The notes: a model not told the origin generated them from the letters alone. Numbered from the stretch's first letter, positions 38,536-48,172 are shown. The stretch is 64,000 nucleotides of DNA from Nodosilinea sp. P-1105 (GCF_012911975.1 NZ_SMDQ01000004.1:1-64000), one strand, 5' to 3'. A program made the numbers and translations.

Positions 38536-38915
38536 CCATGACCTTGATCACCTCCTTTACCAGGGTAATGGTTTACTCACCCATCGGAGTAATTGGACCT
38601 GGAACCCTCTAAGCCGGATTGAGAGCAATCCAGCTTAGAGGGTTTTAGCTAAAACTTAGCCAGAGTCTCACGGTGACCGGCCCAACGGACCGAGTTCGCG
38701 TCCTGGAAATGGATGTTTTCTGAGTTGGGATACGCTTAGCTTCCGGGTGACAATGGTGCCAAGATGTAATTTTATTGAATAGAAGCTAATCGCGATCGCC
38801 CCCGGAACGGGCCGCCTTGGCTTTTAGCTGGCTGGCCAAAGCCTCGCTCCCTTGCCAGGGGCAATGGCACAGCACCCGGCAGACGCAACTCAGTTCAGCA
38901 GGAAACGGTATCTAA
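38536..38915. other. Divergent leader region upstream of sat
   Basis: About 380 bp between the D27-like gene and sat. It holds a strong hairpin (separate entry) and a region around 38650-38760 that might be transcribed with sat, but I match no known riboswitch class in it. A HIP1 octamer GCGATCGC lies at about 38792. Confidence 0.5.
38605..38646 (+). terminator. Strong hairpin with T-run, 270 bp before sat
   Basis: CCCTCTAAGC (38605-38614) pairs with GCTTAGAGGG (38633-38642), one G-C to T-A-type flaw excepted, with an inner GGATTG/CAATCC stem and AGAG loop, followed by TTTTAGC. No plus-strand gene ends just before it, so it would terminate a short RNA or act in the sat leader. Confidence 0.65.
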
Positions 38916-40097
38916 ATGACTCTACAAAAAGATGGTATTGCGCCCCATGGTGGCACCCTAGTGGATCGGCTTGTGACCGCTGACCAAAAGGGGATGTTTC
39001 TCGACCAAGCGGATACCCTACCCCGTGTCACCCTAGATGAGCGAGCCTTTTCTGACTTGGTGATGATTGCCATTGGTGGCTTTAGCCCGCTGGATGGGTT
39101 TATGGCCAAGGCTGATTACGACACCGTAGTCACCGACATGCGTTTAGCCAGCGGCTTGCCCTGGGCCATTCCGGTTACCCTATCGGTGGACGAGGCAGTG
39201 GCCAACAGCTTGAAAGTAGGTGACCTGGTGCGGCTGGATGATCCGACTGGGCGGTTTGTGGGCGTACTAGAGTTGACTGAAAAGTACACCTACGACAAGG
39301 CCCACGAAGCGGTCAACGTCTACCGTACCGACGAAGATAAGCACCCTGGGGTCAAGGTGGTCTATGACCAGGGGGCGGTTAACCTGGCTGGGCCAGTGTG
39401 GCTGCTCGAGCGGGATCCCCATCCCCTATTTCCCAACTACCAGGTGGACCCAGCGGCATCGCGGGCTCTGTTCCGAGAACGGGGCTGGAAAACGGTGGTG
39501 GGCTTCCAAACCCGCAATCCCATCCACCGAGCCCATGAGTACATTCAGAAGTGCGCCCTGGAAACCGTAGACGGTCTGTTTCTGCATCCCCTGGTCGGGG
39601 CCACCAAGGCTGATGACATCCCCGCCGACGTGCGTATGCGCTGCTACGAGATCATGATTGAGCATTACTTCCCCCAGGACCGGGTGATTCTGGCGATCAA
39701 CCCGTCTGCCATGCGCTACGCTGGTCCCAGGGAGGCGATTTTCCATGCGCTTATTCGCAAAAACTATGGTTGTACCCACTTTATTGTGGGCCGTGACCAT
39801 GCCGGTGTTGGCGACTACTATGGCACCTACGATGCCCAGCATATTTTTGAGCAGTTTGAACCGACTGAATTGGGCATCACGCCGATGAAATTTGAGCATG
39901 CCTTCTACTGCACCCGCACGGGGGGCATGGCAACGGCAAAAACCAGTCCCAGCACGAAGGAAGAGCGAATCCATTTGTCTGGCACAAAGGTCAGAGAAAT
40001 GCTGCGTCGGGGCGAACTGCCCCCCCCAGAATTCTCTCGCCCTGAGGTAGCAGCAGAGTTGGCCCGAGCGATGCGGGTACCTGAAGCTGTGGGATGA
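38916..40097 (+). CDS. sat: Sulfate adenylyltransferase (ATP sulfurylase)
   Basis: Sat converts sulfate and ATP to APS, the first step of sulfate assimilation. The 393-residue homo-oligomeric type is present without APS kinase fusion. Catalytic motifs: [15 protein letters not shown] (QxRNPxHxxH, about residues 193-207), [15 protein letters not shown] and [12 protein letters not shown] (about 288-299). ATG at 38916. Length fits the bacterial/cyanobacterial single-domain enzyme. The long leader with a hairpin suggests regulation at RNA level, unproven. Confidence 0.96.
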   Translation: MTLQKDGIAPHGGTLVDRLVTADQKGMFLDQADTLPRVTLDERAFSDLVMIAIGGFSPLDGFMAKADYDTVVTDMRLASGLPWAIPVTLSVDEAVANSLKVGDLVRLDDPTGRFVGVLELTEKYTYDKAHEAVNVYRTDEDKHPGVKVVYDQGAVNLAGPVWLLERDPHPLFPNYQVDPAASRALFRERGWKTVVGFQTRNPIHRAHEYIQKCALETVDGLFLHPLVGATKADDIPADVRMRCYEIMIEHYFPQDRVILAINPSAMRYAGPREAIFHALIRKNYGCTHFIVGRDHAGVGDYYGTYDAQHIFEQFEPTELGITPMKFEHAFYCTRTGGMATAKTSPSTKEERIHLSGTKVREMLRRGELPPPEFSRPEVAAELARAMRVPEAVG

Positions 40098-40151
40098 GGG
40101 AAATCGTTAGACTGAAATCAGGCTGCAATCACTGAGCATGCGAGCAAACCG

Positions 40152-42401
40152 GTGACATTAAAACGACGGGCGTTTCTGCAACAGGCAAGTCTCACCCTGG
40201 GAGCATTGGGGGTTGGGGGCTCCACCTGGTTGGCTGGCTATCAGCAAGCGCTGGCTAAACCGACCCAGCGGAAGCTAGCGCTGTTGATTGGGATTAATCA
40301 GTACCCTAGTCGCGCTATAGACCCAATTTTGGCGGATGATGTCGGTCTGAAGGGCTGCCTGATGGATGTAGAGATGCAACGGCAACTGCTGGTGCATCGG
40401 TTTGGCTTTCAGCCGGTGGATATTCTCACCCTGACTAACCAGGAAGCCAGCCGTCAGGGCATTCTGGAGGCGATTGACCAACATTTGCTCCAACAAGCTA
40501 AGGGGAATGACGTGGTGCTGCTGCACTTTAGTGGTTATGGCAGCCAGGTGCGATTGGAGGCTGATAGCCCGACTTTCCGGGCGGCTTGGGTCGCTTGCGA
40601 CAGTCGTCTTCCTAGGGAAGATGCGCCAGCCCTCACCGATGTGTTGGAAGCGGAACTAACGGCCCGGCTGCAACAGCTCCCCACCACCAACATCACCACG
40701 GTGATTGATGCCGGTAGCCAAGATGCCGGGTATCTGCGCTGGGGCAACTTGAAGGTGCGATCGCGGCCTGCCGTACCTACAGGCACACTACCTACGGGAG
40801 CACAGCCAGAGTGGGTGGATAATATGGCCCCCTGGCCAGGGCTGCTGTTACGGGCCGGGGATTTGGGGCACCTGGTTTTAGAGGGTCAATGGGATAGCTT
40901 TAGTGCCGGGGTGTTCACCTATGCCCTGACCCAGAGTTTATGGGAAACCTTACCCGACCCCAATCCCAAGGTACTGCTGAAACAGGCCACCAGCCGCCTG
41001 CAGGTGTCTATTGGTCCAGATCAACAACCCACCGTTGAGAGCTCTCTACCCACTAAAACAGAAGCCGCCTATGCCCTTCCCCCCCAATTGCCACCAGCGG
41101 ATGGGGTGGTCTTGCCGACCTCCAGTAGCGATCGCCCCTTAATCCTATGGCTGGGGGGGATTGCAGCCCCGGTCCTCCGATACTTACAACCGGGATCTCG
41201 ATTTGTTACCCGGCCTAGCAATGGTGCCACCCACTTTTCGGCCCCTGACACCGTCCAGTTACGGTTGGAGTCCCGCAGTGGCCTGCGAGCCACGGTTAAA
41301 GTGGCGGGACCCGCGCCCAGCCAGCCCCTAGACCGCCAGCCGATTTACGAAAAGTTGCGTCTACTACCCCAAGCCATTGATTTAGTGGTGGCCCTCGATC
41401 ATCAACTCAAGCGGGTTGAGCGGGTAGATGCCACCAGCGCCCTTTCCAATATTCCCTTTGTCACCTCAGTCGTAGCGGGAGAGCGGGCCGCCGACTGCTT
41501 ATTTGGCCGATTGCCAGTCGGCCCTGTATCCACCCTAACCGCTTCCCTGATCGGTGTCGCAGAGACCGGCGACTTTCCCAAAGCCAGCGACAATGCTCTC
41601 AGCAGCTACGGCCTATTCGCCCCCAATCGCACCCTGGTGCCGGGCACAATGCTGCCCAAGGAAGAAGCGGTTAAAACCGCCGTCAACCGCCTCACACCCC
41701 AGTTACAAACCCTGTTGGCCTTAAAGCTATTGCGCCTGACTGAAAACCGTTCAGTCTCCTGGCTGGGTGCCACCGTCGCCCTGGAAACCACCCAGCCGCA
41801 GCCCCAAGTATTTATGAAGCAACAGACCGATCGCAGCCCCAAAGAAGGGGTGGCGGCGGTGCTAAATCGGTTGACCCAAAGGCAGTCTCCCCCCGAGGAG
41901 ACCCTGGTGCTGACCAATGAGCACCGAGTGCTATACCGCCTCAGTAATCAATCGAGTCAGCCCCTGCATGTGTTGTTGGTCCGATTTGACAGCCGTGGGG
42001 ACTGTGCTGCTTCCATTGCCCCCCCAGAAACCGTCGATATTGAAGACGAGTCAGTCACTGATCTATCCGCAGCGGCCATATCCCCGGGAAAAAGCCAAAC
42101 CCTGCCCCGGGATGGCTCAGGCTGGGGGGTGATTAATGGTGCCAACTGGGTCGAAACCCATGTGGTGCTGAGTGCACAGCCTTTACATGAATGTTTAAGG
42201 GTACTGAGCCACGATGGTGATATCACCCCTCCAGCTGGGGAATTACAGCGGGTGCGGCAACCCCTGAAATTAGCCCGGGCTCTGTTACAGGATTTGCATA
42301 ACGCCACAGTGGCTGCCGATCCCAAGCTGGCCTCAACCGATCACTATGCTTTAGGGCAAGAACAGTGGGCCACCTTTACGTTTAAGTACACCATTGCCTA
42401 A
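40152..42401 (+). CDS. Caspase-like (orthocaspase/metacaspase) protein with altered catalytic dyad
   Basis: A 749-residue exported protein. N-terminus KRRAFLQQASLTLGALG is a twin-arginine-like signal. The p20-like caspase fold covers about residues 38-300 (ALLIGINQYP at the start). Active caspase homologues have LHFSGHG and DxCHSG. Here these read LLHFSGYG (Tyr129 for His) and VIDAGSQDAG (Gly188 where Cys is expected), so peptidase activity is unlikely. The remaining 450 residues are a beta-rich region ending in a DUF4384-like pattern (HVLLVRFDSRGDCAASIAPP in part) common in cyanobacterial caspase-like proteins. GTG start at 40152. A binding or scaffold role is inferred. Confidence 0.82.
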   Translation: MTLKRRAFLQQASLTLGALGVGGSTWLAGYQQALAKPTQRKLALLIGINQYPSRAIDPILADDVGLKGCLMDVEMQRQLLVHRFGFQPVDILTLTNQEASRQGILEAIDQHLLQQAKGNDVVLLHFSGYGSQVRLEADSPTFRAAWVACDSRLPREDAPALTDVLEAELTARLQQLPTTNITTVIDAGSQDAGYLRWGNLKVRSRPAVPTGTLPTGAQPEWVDNMAPWPGLLLRAGDLGHLVLEGQWDSFSAGVFTYALTQSLWETLPDPNPKVLLKQATSRLQVSIGPDQQPTVESSLPTKTEAAYALPPQLPPADGVVLPTSSSDRPLILWLGGIAAPVLRYLQPGSRFVTRPSNGATHFSAPDTVQLRLESRSGLRATVKVAGPAPSQPLDRQPIYEKLRLLPQAIDLVVALDHQLKRVERVDATSALSNIPFVTSVVAGERAADCLFGRLPVGPVSTLTASLIGVAETGDFPKASDNALSSYGLFAPNRTLVPGTMLPKEEAVKTAVNRLTPQLQTLLALKLLRLTENRSVSWLGATVALETTQPQPQVFMKQQTDRSPKEGVAAVLNRLTQRQSPPEETLVLTNEHRVLYRLSNQSSQPLHVLLVRFDSRGDCAASIAPPETVDIEDESVTDLSAAAISPGKSQTLPRDGSGWGVINGANWVETHVVLSAQPLHECLRVLSHDGDITPPAGELQRVRQPLKLARALLQDLHNATVAADPKLASTDHYALGQEQWATFTFKYTIA

Positions 42402-42947
42402 CTAAAAGCTCACTACCCCAAGTCCGCCCCCTAGGGCTAGACCCACCAGACAGGTCAAACCCAGCCGAGTCATCACGGCCCCACTGGAAAACCGACGTAG
42501 GAGGCGATCGCCGAGGGTAGCTGTTGCCACGCTACAAACCGCCGCTATCAAGACCGCCAACCCACTCAGCAGGGCAATTTCCAGCATCGCCCCAGCGATG
42601 GTGAGGTCATCCAGTTGGTCGGTACCTTGGTGGTTCAGAGCCACGGCCAGGGCGATCGCCACAATGCCCGCCCCCACCGTGCTAACCAGCACCAGCAGAT
42701 TGGCCCTAAACCACTTGAACCGCTGGAGAGATTGGGGGCCGGCCAGCCCCACCACTTGCAGCAGCACCCCGGCCAGGGCGATCATCCATAGCCAGGGGGC
42801 ACCGGTAAAGCCAATTAAGATAAACCCGGCGATCGCATAAAGCACAATACACAGCACCGTTAGGCCTGGCGTCGATCGTCGTGTCGTCCGTCTAGGGCGT
42901 TGAGCTTTGCGATTGGCCGAGCGACGACGGGGGTAAGGACTAGGCAT
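42402..42947 (-). CDS. Conserved membrane protein
   Basis: A 181-residue protein with a basic, disordered N-terminus (RRRSANRKAQRPRRTTRR) and about five hydrophobic segments (near 29-48, 51-68, 81-105, 117-142, 158-179). No family recognised with certainty. The stop directly abuts the stop of the convergent caspase-like gene. Its divergent neighbour is the ZIP/cNMP protein. Confidence 0.62.
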   Translation of the reverse strand: MPSPYPRRRSANRKAQRPRRTTRRSTPGLTVLCIVLYAIAGFILIGFTGAPWLWMIALAGVLLQVVGLAGPQSLQRFKWFRANLLVLVSTVGAGIVAIALAVALNHQGTDQLDDLTIAGAMLEIALLSGLAVLIAAVCSVATATLGDRLLRRFSSGAVMTRLGLTCLVGLALGGGLGVVSF

Positions 42948-43047
42948 GACGATCTACCGCTAGGACTACTGAAAATCCTAAGGGATAGTTTGCCAGCAAG
43001 GGCAGTATTGTGCAGTAATCTTGTCATAAATCCGTAGCTCCGAAAGC

Positions 43048-44322
43048 ATGAGTGTTCACCTCGCTGCGTTATTTCAAGGTTTGATTGGTGCGTCTAGCCT
43101 GCTGGTGGGGGCCATCTTGGGGATTGGCTGGCGACCATCCCGGGGGTTTACTGCTGCGATTATGGCCTTTGGTAGCGGTACGCTGTTGTCGGCGATCGCC
43201 TACGACATTACCTTGCCAGTTTTTCATAGCAGCGGCTTCTGGCCCCTGGTGGTGGGGTTTGCCTTTGGCGGTACCCTCTTCAGTGTGATTGTCAACTACA
43301 TCGACAATCAGGGGGGGTTTATCCGCCATCCCTCATCCTCCCGGCGATTTCTCTATCACCACCGTCAGGATGAGGCCTCTGAGGTACTCGATCGGATTGG
43401 CCATATCGAGGTTCTCCATACTCTGTCTCCTTCGGAGATGCAGGCGGTGATCCCCTTGCTGAAGCCGCTGCAAGTGGATGCTGACACAGTGCTCTGCCAG
43501 GAGGGAGAACCCGGGGATGCCATGTTTCTGATTGTGGATGGTAAGGCTGGAGTCTTTAAGGGTAACCAATGGCTGGCCCAACTGGGGGCGGGTGAGATCT
43601 TTGGGGAAATGGCCCTGCTGACCGGAGAGGAGCGATCGGCTACGGTGATCGCCAAAACCCCGATGGAGCTATACGAGCTGGGCAAAGCTGACTTTGACGC
43701 CATGATCAACTACGCGCCTCAGTTATCCAGTGGTCTCAGCCGCATTCTAGCTCGCCGGTTACGGGAAACCACCCAGTCAACAGCCACAGCCAAGACAATC
43801 GATGATGAGCGCTGGCGGCAACAGGTGCTCGACAGTGTCGAGGTGGATATTCCCCTTTCCGAGCAGCAATTTCAGGAACTGGCCAAAAGCTCAGCCCCCT
43901 TTGCCATCCTGGTCGGCACGCTGATCGACAATATTCCTGAAGCCCTGGTGATTGGTGTTAATGCGGGGGCCGGTCATGTGGGTAGCTCCTTTCTGTTGGC
44001 CGTGTTTATTTCCAACATTCCCGAAGCCATGTCCAGTTCCATCGGTATGCGCCAGGCGGGCACCCCCTCCCAGCGGATTATTGCCCTCTGGACCGGCGCG
44101 GTGCTGCTGGGGGGGGTGACGGCGATCGGCGGCAGTCTGTTGGCCGATATTGCCTCTGACTGGATGGTAGATGTGGCCCAGGCCACGGCAGGAGGGGCGA
44201 TTCTGGCAATGCTGGCCAGCACCATGATGCCCGAGGCTTATGAAATGGGCGGGGGATCGGTCACCTTTTCGACCATTGCTGGTTTTCTGATCAGCTTTTG
44301 GGTGGCCTCGATCGCGTTCTAG
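43048..44322 (+). CDS. ZIP-like transporter interrupted by a cyclic-nucleotide-binding domain
   Basis: A 424-residue membrane protein. Three helices (residues about 5-85) and five C-terminal helices (about 283-424) have ZIP-carrier character; in the loop between helices 3 and 4 lies a complete cNMP-binding domain (about 118-240) with the phosphate-binding cassette FGEMALLTGEERSATV. The ZIP metal motif HNxPEG of helix 4 reads IDNIPEAL (about 293-300) and that of helix 5 reads ISNIPEAM (321-328), so both histidines are replaced by Asp and Ser while Asn-Pro-Glu remain. This suggests a nucleotide-responsive carrier with changed metal preference, or a channel-like derivative. No nucleotide cyclase is nearby. 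Confidence 0.82.
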   Translation: MSVHLAALFQGLIGASSLLVGAILGIGWRPSRGFTAAIMAFGSGTLLSAIAYDITLPVFHSSGFWPLVVGFAFGGTLFSVIVNYIDNQGGFIRHPSSSRRFLYHHRQDEASEVLDRIGHIEVLHTLSPSEMQAVIPLLKPLQVDADTVLCQEGEPGDAMFLIVDGKAGVFKGNQWLAQLGAGEIFGEMALLTGEERSATVIAKTPMELYELGKADFDAMINYAPQLSSGLSRILARRLRETTQSTATAKTIDDERWRQQVLDSVEVDIPLSEQQFQELAKSSAPFAILVGTLIDNIPEALVIGVNAGAGHVGSSFLLAVFISNIPEAMSSSIGMRQAGTPSQRIIALWTGAVLLGGVTAIGGSLLADIASDWMVDVAQATAGGAILAMLASTMMPEAYEMGGGSVTFSTIAGFLISFWVASIAF

Positions 44323-44406
44323 ACTAGAGCTAGAGACTGATTCCCGTAGCCCAGGGAAACGGGCGTTAGAATAAGGAAATTGTTGTCACACCTATCGGGT
44401 TTATCT

Positions 44407-45498
44407 ATGTCCGTCTTAGCTGCGATCGCGGTGATTGCCCTGCTAGTTGCTGTCCACGAAGCTGGGCATTTTCTAGCAGCTCGGCTCCAGGGTATTTATG
44501 CCAACCGCTTTGCCATCGGCTTTGGTCCCATTCTGTGGAAATACCAGGGGGCTGAAACCGAGTATTCCATCAGGGCCATCCCCCTGGGGGGCTTTGTTGG
44601 GTTCCCGGACGATGATCCCGATAGCGACATCCCTGCCGATGATCCTAACCTGCTTAAAAATCGTCCTATCCTCGACCGGGCGATTGTGATTAGTGCCGGG
44701 GTCATTGCCAACCTGGTGTTTGCCTACCTGGTGTTTGTGGTCCAGTTTGGCATTATCGGCGTTCCCGAAACCTTTAACCCCCAACCCGGGATCTTGGTGC
44801 CCCAGGTGATGTCTGAAACCACCCCGGCGGCCCAGGCCGGGATTCGGCCTGGGGATGTACTAGTGGCTGCTAACGGCGAACCCATTGAGGGGGGTGAACC
44901 AGCCGTACAAGACTTCATTCAACTGATCAAGGCAAGTCCTAATACGCCGGTTGAACTGACGGTGCAGCGGGGCAGTCGTGAGCTTGATCTGGCCGTAACC
45001 CCAGAGGTCGGGGCCGATGGTACCGCCGTGATTGGGGTACAACTGCAACCCAATGGGGATTTTGGCTACCGTCGTCCCCATAACCCGATCGAGGTGATCA
45101 CCTTAGCCGCCCAACAATTTCAAGACATGTTGGTGCGTACCGTCGTTGGCTTTATTAGCCTGGTGACTAACTTTAATGAAATGGCCAGTCAGGTGGCTGG
45201 TCCTGTCAAAATCGTGGAACAGGGGGCGGGGCTAGCCCACTCTAGCGCAGCCATGTTGTTTCCCTTCACTGCCATCATCAGTATCAATCTGGCGATTATC
45301 AATATTCTGCCGCTGCCAGCCCTCGACGGTGGCCAGCTGGCCTTTTTACTGGTAGAGGCCCTGCGCGGTAAGCCCTTGCCCGATCGACTTCAAGAGAACG
45401 TGATGCAAACCGGTCTGGTCCTGCTGCTGGGGCTGGGGGTGTTTCTCATCGTCCGAGACACCACCCAACTGGAAGTGTTTCAAAACCTGCGCCAGTGA
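44407..45498 (+). CDS. rseP: RIP metalloprotease RseP (site-2 protease)
   Basis: An intramembrane zinc protease that cleaves single-span membrane proteins such as anti-sigma factors. The 363-residue product has the HExxH motif as HEAGH (residues 17-21) in the first helix, a single PDZ domain (about 125-205, PGDVLVAANGEPI), and the third ligand motif NILPLPALDGG (about 298-308). ATG at 44407 is preferred over a TTG nine codons upstream, giving the standard start. It overlaps nth by four bases (GTGA), so the two are translationally coupled. Confidence 0.95.
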   Translation: MSVLAAIAVIALLVAVHEAGHFLAARLQGIYANRFAIGFGPILWKYQGAETEYSIRAIPLGGFVGFPDDDPDSDIPADDPNLLKNRPILDRAIVISAGVIANLVFAYLVFVVQFGIIGVPETFNPQPGILVPQVMSETTPAAQAGIRPGDVLVAANGEPIEGGEPAVQDFIQLIKASPNTPVELTVQRGSRELDLAVTPEVGADGTAVIGVQLQPNGDFGYRRPHNPIEVITLAAQQFQDMLVRTVVGFISLVTNFNEMASQVAGPVKIVEQGAGLAHSSAAMLFPFTAIISINLAIINILPLPALDGGQLAFLLVEALRGKPLPDRLQENVMQTGLVLLLGLGVFLIVRDTTQLEVFQNLRQ

Positions 45499-46148
45499 CC
45501 CCGAAGCGGCGGGCCTCTAAACAGCAGCGAGCCCGAGAAATTTTGCTGCGCCTCAAGCGGCTATATCCCGATGCCGTCTGTTCGTTAGATTACCAGACCA
45601 CCCTACAGTTGATGGTGGCCACAATTTTGTCGGCCCAATGTACCGATGAACGGGTCAACAAGGTCACCCCGGCCCTATTTGCCGCCTACCCCGATGCCGA
45701 GGCCTTTGCCGAGGCTGACCTGGAAGCCCTGGAAGCCCTGGTAAAATCCACTGGCTTTTACCGCAACAAGGCCAAAAATATCCGTGCCGCCTGCCAAAAA
45801 ATTGGCACCGAGTTTGGTGGTGAGGTACCGGCCACCATGGATGAGTTGCTGACGCTGCCGGGGGTGGCCCGCAAAACTGCCAATGTGGTACTCGCCCACG
45901 GTTTTGGCATTAACGCTGGGGTCACCGTCGATACCCACGTCAAACGCCTGAGCACCCGCCTGGGGTTGACCCAACACACCGACCCGATCAAAATCGAGCG
46001 GGACTTGATGAAGCTACTGCCCCAGCCGGACTGGGAAAACTGGTCGATTCGTCTGATCTACCACGGACGCGCTGTCTGTACCGCCCGTAACCCCGACTGC
46101 GGGGCCTGTGCCCTGGCTGATCTCTGCCCCTCCGCCCGGGTCCTGTAG
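45495..46148 (+). CDS. nth: Endonuclease III
   Basis: A 217-residue DNA glycosylase/AP lyase for oxidised pyrimidines. Helix-hairpin-helix LPGVARKTANVVLAHGF contains the catalytic Lys, and VDTHVKRLSTRLGL the catalytic Asp. The 4Fe-4S loop has the C-x6-C-x2-C-x5-C spacing at the C-terminus. GTG start inside the rseP stop. Cytoplasmic base-excision repair enzyme; the pairing with rseP is common in cyanobacteria only in part and probably reflects cotranscription rather than joint function. Confidence 0.96.
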   Translation: MTPKRRASKQQRAREILLRLKRLYPDAVCSLDYQTTLQLMVATILSAQCTDERVNKVTPALFAAYPDAEAFAEADLEALEALVKSTGFYRNKAKNIRAACQKIGTEFGGEVPATMDELLTLPGVARKTANVVLAHGFGINAGVTVDTHVKRLSTRLGLTQHTDPIKIERDLMKLLPQPDWENWSIRLIYHGRAVCTARNPDCGACALADLCPSARVL

Positions 46149-46188
46149 GGGCCAGCATCCTTGCCGCAGGAACGGTGCCGGAACAAGG

Positions 46189-47517
46189 CTAATGGTCTGT
46201 CACCAGCAACTTGACGGGGCTCGGCCCGATGGTTACCCCCCGCCGCTGGGGCCTGACCGGTTGACGGTTAGCAGGGGCCAGTCGGCAAGTGGTAAGAATA
46301 GTGCTAATCACCAATGCCATTTCTAACTGGGCCAGGGCGGCGCCGACGCAGCGCCGACTGCCCCCGCCAAAGGGCATAAACTCGTAAGGGGAAAAGCTGC
46401 GCTCTAAAAATCGTTGGGGCCGAAACTGACTAGGGTTGGGATAGAGGTCAGGACGGTGATGCAAAGAATAGAGATCGGCCATCACCACAGTGCCCGGCTC
46501 TAGGGGGTAGCCCATCAATTCCGTCGGACGTTCCACCTGCCGGGCAAAGCTCAAAGGCGCCACGGGATAAATCCGCAGGGTTTCTTTGCAAACCGCGTTT
46601 AGAAAGGGTAATTGCGATCGCGCGATCGCATCATCTCCAACCTCGCTGGCGTCCAGTTCCTGGCGCAGGGTCCCCTGGATTTCGGGCAACGCATGAATCC
46701 AATACAGGGCCCAGGTCATGGCTGTCGCCGTTGTCTCGTGGCCAGCCAGCAACAGAGTCATCAACTCGTCTCGGAGTTCTTGATCACCCATGCCCTCACC
46801 ATCGGCATCGCGGGCCTCAAGCAAGAGGGACAAAATATCCCGGCGGGTTGGGTCGGGGCAGCTGCGCCTCTGGCTAATTTCGGCAAACAGCAGCTGATCA
46901 ATGTCTGTTTTTAACCGTCGTAATTGCCCCCCTGGGCTCCAGACCCCAATATCCCGCTGTAGGGCAGGGAAAAACAAGAGCGACGCTGTTAAAGGAGTTC
47001 CTACCAGTTCCAGCAACTGACCCAGCAGATGCCTCAGACGCTGGTGGCGTTCCCCGGCGTGGAGTCCAAACACGGCCTCCAGAATTACCCCCATGGAAAT
47101 ACGCTGCATGGCTGGCCTGACAGCAAAAGGCCGCTGCAACGGCCAGGTCTCAATGTCAGCCTGGGTCAGGCGGACAATCAGGTGGGCATAGGCCTTTAGC
47201 GCCTCTCCGTGAAAGGAAGGCATGAGCAGTTGACGCTGCCGGCGATGGTGGGCACCACTTTGAAGCAGCAGTGAATGTTGCCCAACCAGAGGGGCTAAAA
47301 TCTGGTTTTGCTCCCCTGGGGCGCTGAATTCCTGGGTGTCATGGGTCAGCAATTGCTGGACCGCTGCAGGATGATTGACAAAGACGAACGGCTGATACAG
47401 GCGCACCCAGTACAGGTCTCCGTAGCGCTCAAAATTGGCTTCTAGAAACTTGAGGGGCTGGAAGATCCACTGAAGAAGCTGGATGTAGTGATGTTGGGTT
47501 GGACCTGAAAGGTGCAT
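46189..47517 (-). CDS. Cytochrome P450, CYP110-like
   Basis: A 442-residue heme monooxygenase. The I-helix oxygen-binding motif is AGHETTAT, the K-helix ExxR is KETLRIYP, and the heme-thiolate loop is FGGGSRRCVGAALAQ near the C-terminus. Overall pattern is closest to the cyanobacterial CYP110 family, whose members hydroxylate alkanes, fatty acids or terpenes. ATG at 47517 is preferred over a TTG two codons upstream. It needs a ferredoxin partner; none is adjacent. Converges on nth. Confidence 0.93.
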   Translation of the reverse strand: MHLSGPTQHHYIQLLQWIFQPLKFLEANFERYGDLYWVRLYQPFVFVNHPAAVQQLLTHDTQEFSAPGEQNQILAPLVGQHSLLLQSGAHHRRQRQLLMPSFHGEALKAYAHLIVRLTQADIETWPLQRPFAVRPAMQRISMGVILEAVFGLHAGERHQRLRHLLGQLLELVGTPLTASLLFFPALQRDIGVWSPGGQLRRLKTDIDQLLFAEISQRRSCPDPTRRDILSLLLEARDADGEGMGDQELRDELMTLLLAGHETTATAMTWALYWIHALPEIQGTLRQELDASEVGDDAIARSQLPFLNAVCKETLRIYPVAPLSFARQVERPTELMGYPLEPGTVVMADLYSLHHRPDLYPNPSQFRPQRFLERSFSPYEFMPFGGGSRRCVGAALAQLEMALVISTILTTCRLAPANRQPVRPQRRGVTIGPSPVKLLVTDH

Positions 47518-48172
47518 GGTCAATCCCAGAATGCTTCCTTTCCATACTAGAAAGATAATCCTTAAGGCGTGAAGGCGATCGCTCCCAAGGAGATGTCCGA
47601 GAAAGAACAGCCCCGCTTTAAGTCAGCGAGCATCGCTGCCGCAGGGGAGGCCGTTTTCCGGAAATCACCCAAGGCGACAACTACTCAGATACTCCTAAAA
47701 GTAGAGCCCAAAAAAGTAGAGCCCAAAATAAATATGACGGGGACCATCACGCGCCGACGATCCCCGTCATCTCTGACCTATTAAATTGTCCAAGCATTCC
47801 CTCCTTTTGACATCACGAGAGTGAACTTAACGAGCATGCAGTTAGTAACACTTTCCGTCCACAGCCGCCTCTTGCCAGATCCTGGTTTGGCCTTGCCCAC
47901 TGGGCGTTGCCACGTTTTCTGCGGTGGGAAGGATAACCTGCATCCTCATCTACATGTTAGCAAGTCATGACATCAAAAGCGGCCTGTCCTCACCTTTTGT
48001 TACCGAAATGCTGACACCCAGTTCCTGTCACCTGACATCAGTCCCTTCAAGCCAGCTCTGGCGTCCTCTGCCAAACCCCAGTAATCCCTTGGGGCGCACG
48101 GCGACCACTCCCTAGACATCGAGCATCGGATACCAACCTCAGCAACAGGAGTCATATTTCTGCCAAACCGGC
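47518..48172. other. Gene-poor spacer between P450 and small membrane ORF
   Basis: About 655 bp. Contents seen: a direct repeat of AAAGTAGAGCCCAAAA (about 47698-47728), a perfect hairpin (separate entry), and otherwise unremarkable sequence. Short plus-strand frames here (for example 71 codons from 47569) have biased, low-information composition and no ribosome site, so they are not called. Confidence 0.5.
47734..47770 (-). terminator. Perfect 10-bp hairpin, likely minus-strand terminator
   Basis: ATGACGGGGA (47734-47743) pairs with TCCCCGTCAT (47761-47770) around a 17-base loop. On the minus strand the stem is followed by ATTTATTTT. It could end a minus-strand transcript that contains the 24-codon ORF at 48173-48247. 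Confidence 0.65.

Noticed and set aside
38540-38570. Plus-strand GATCACCTCCTTTA as the end of a 16S rRNA gene
   Set aside because: Only the anti-Shine-Dalgarno word matches; the preceding bases are not 16S, so it is the complement of a strong ribosome site for the minus-strand gene.
38640-38915. Known riboswitch upstream of sat
   Set aside because: No S-box, SAM-II, cobalamin or other consensus core could be matched; only a generic hairpin is seen.
47569-47784. 71-codon plus-strand frame in the P450-rpsN spacer
   Set aside because: Low-complexity Lys/Thr/Glu composition, no ribosome site, includes a direct repeat and half of a hairpin.
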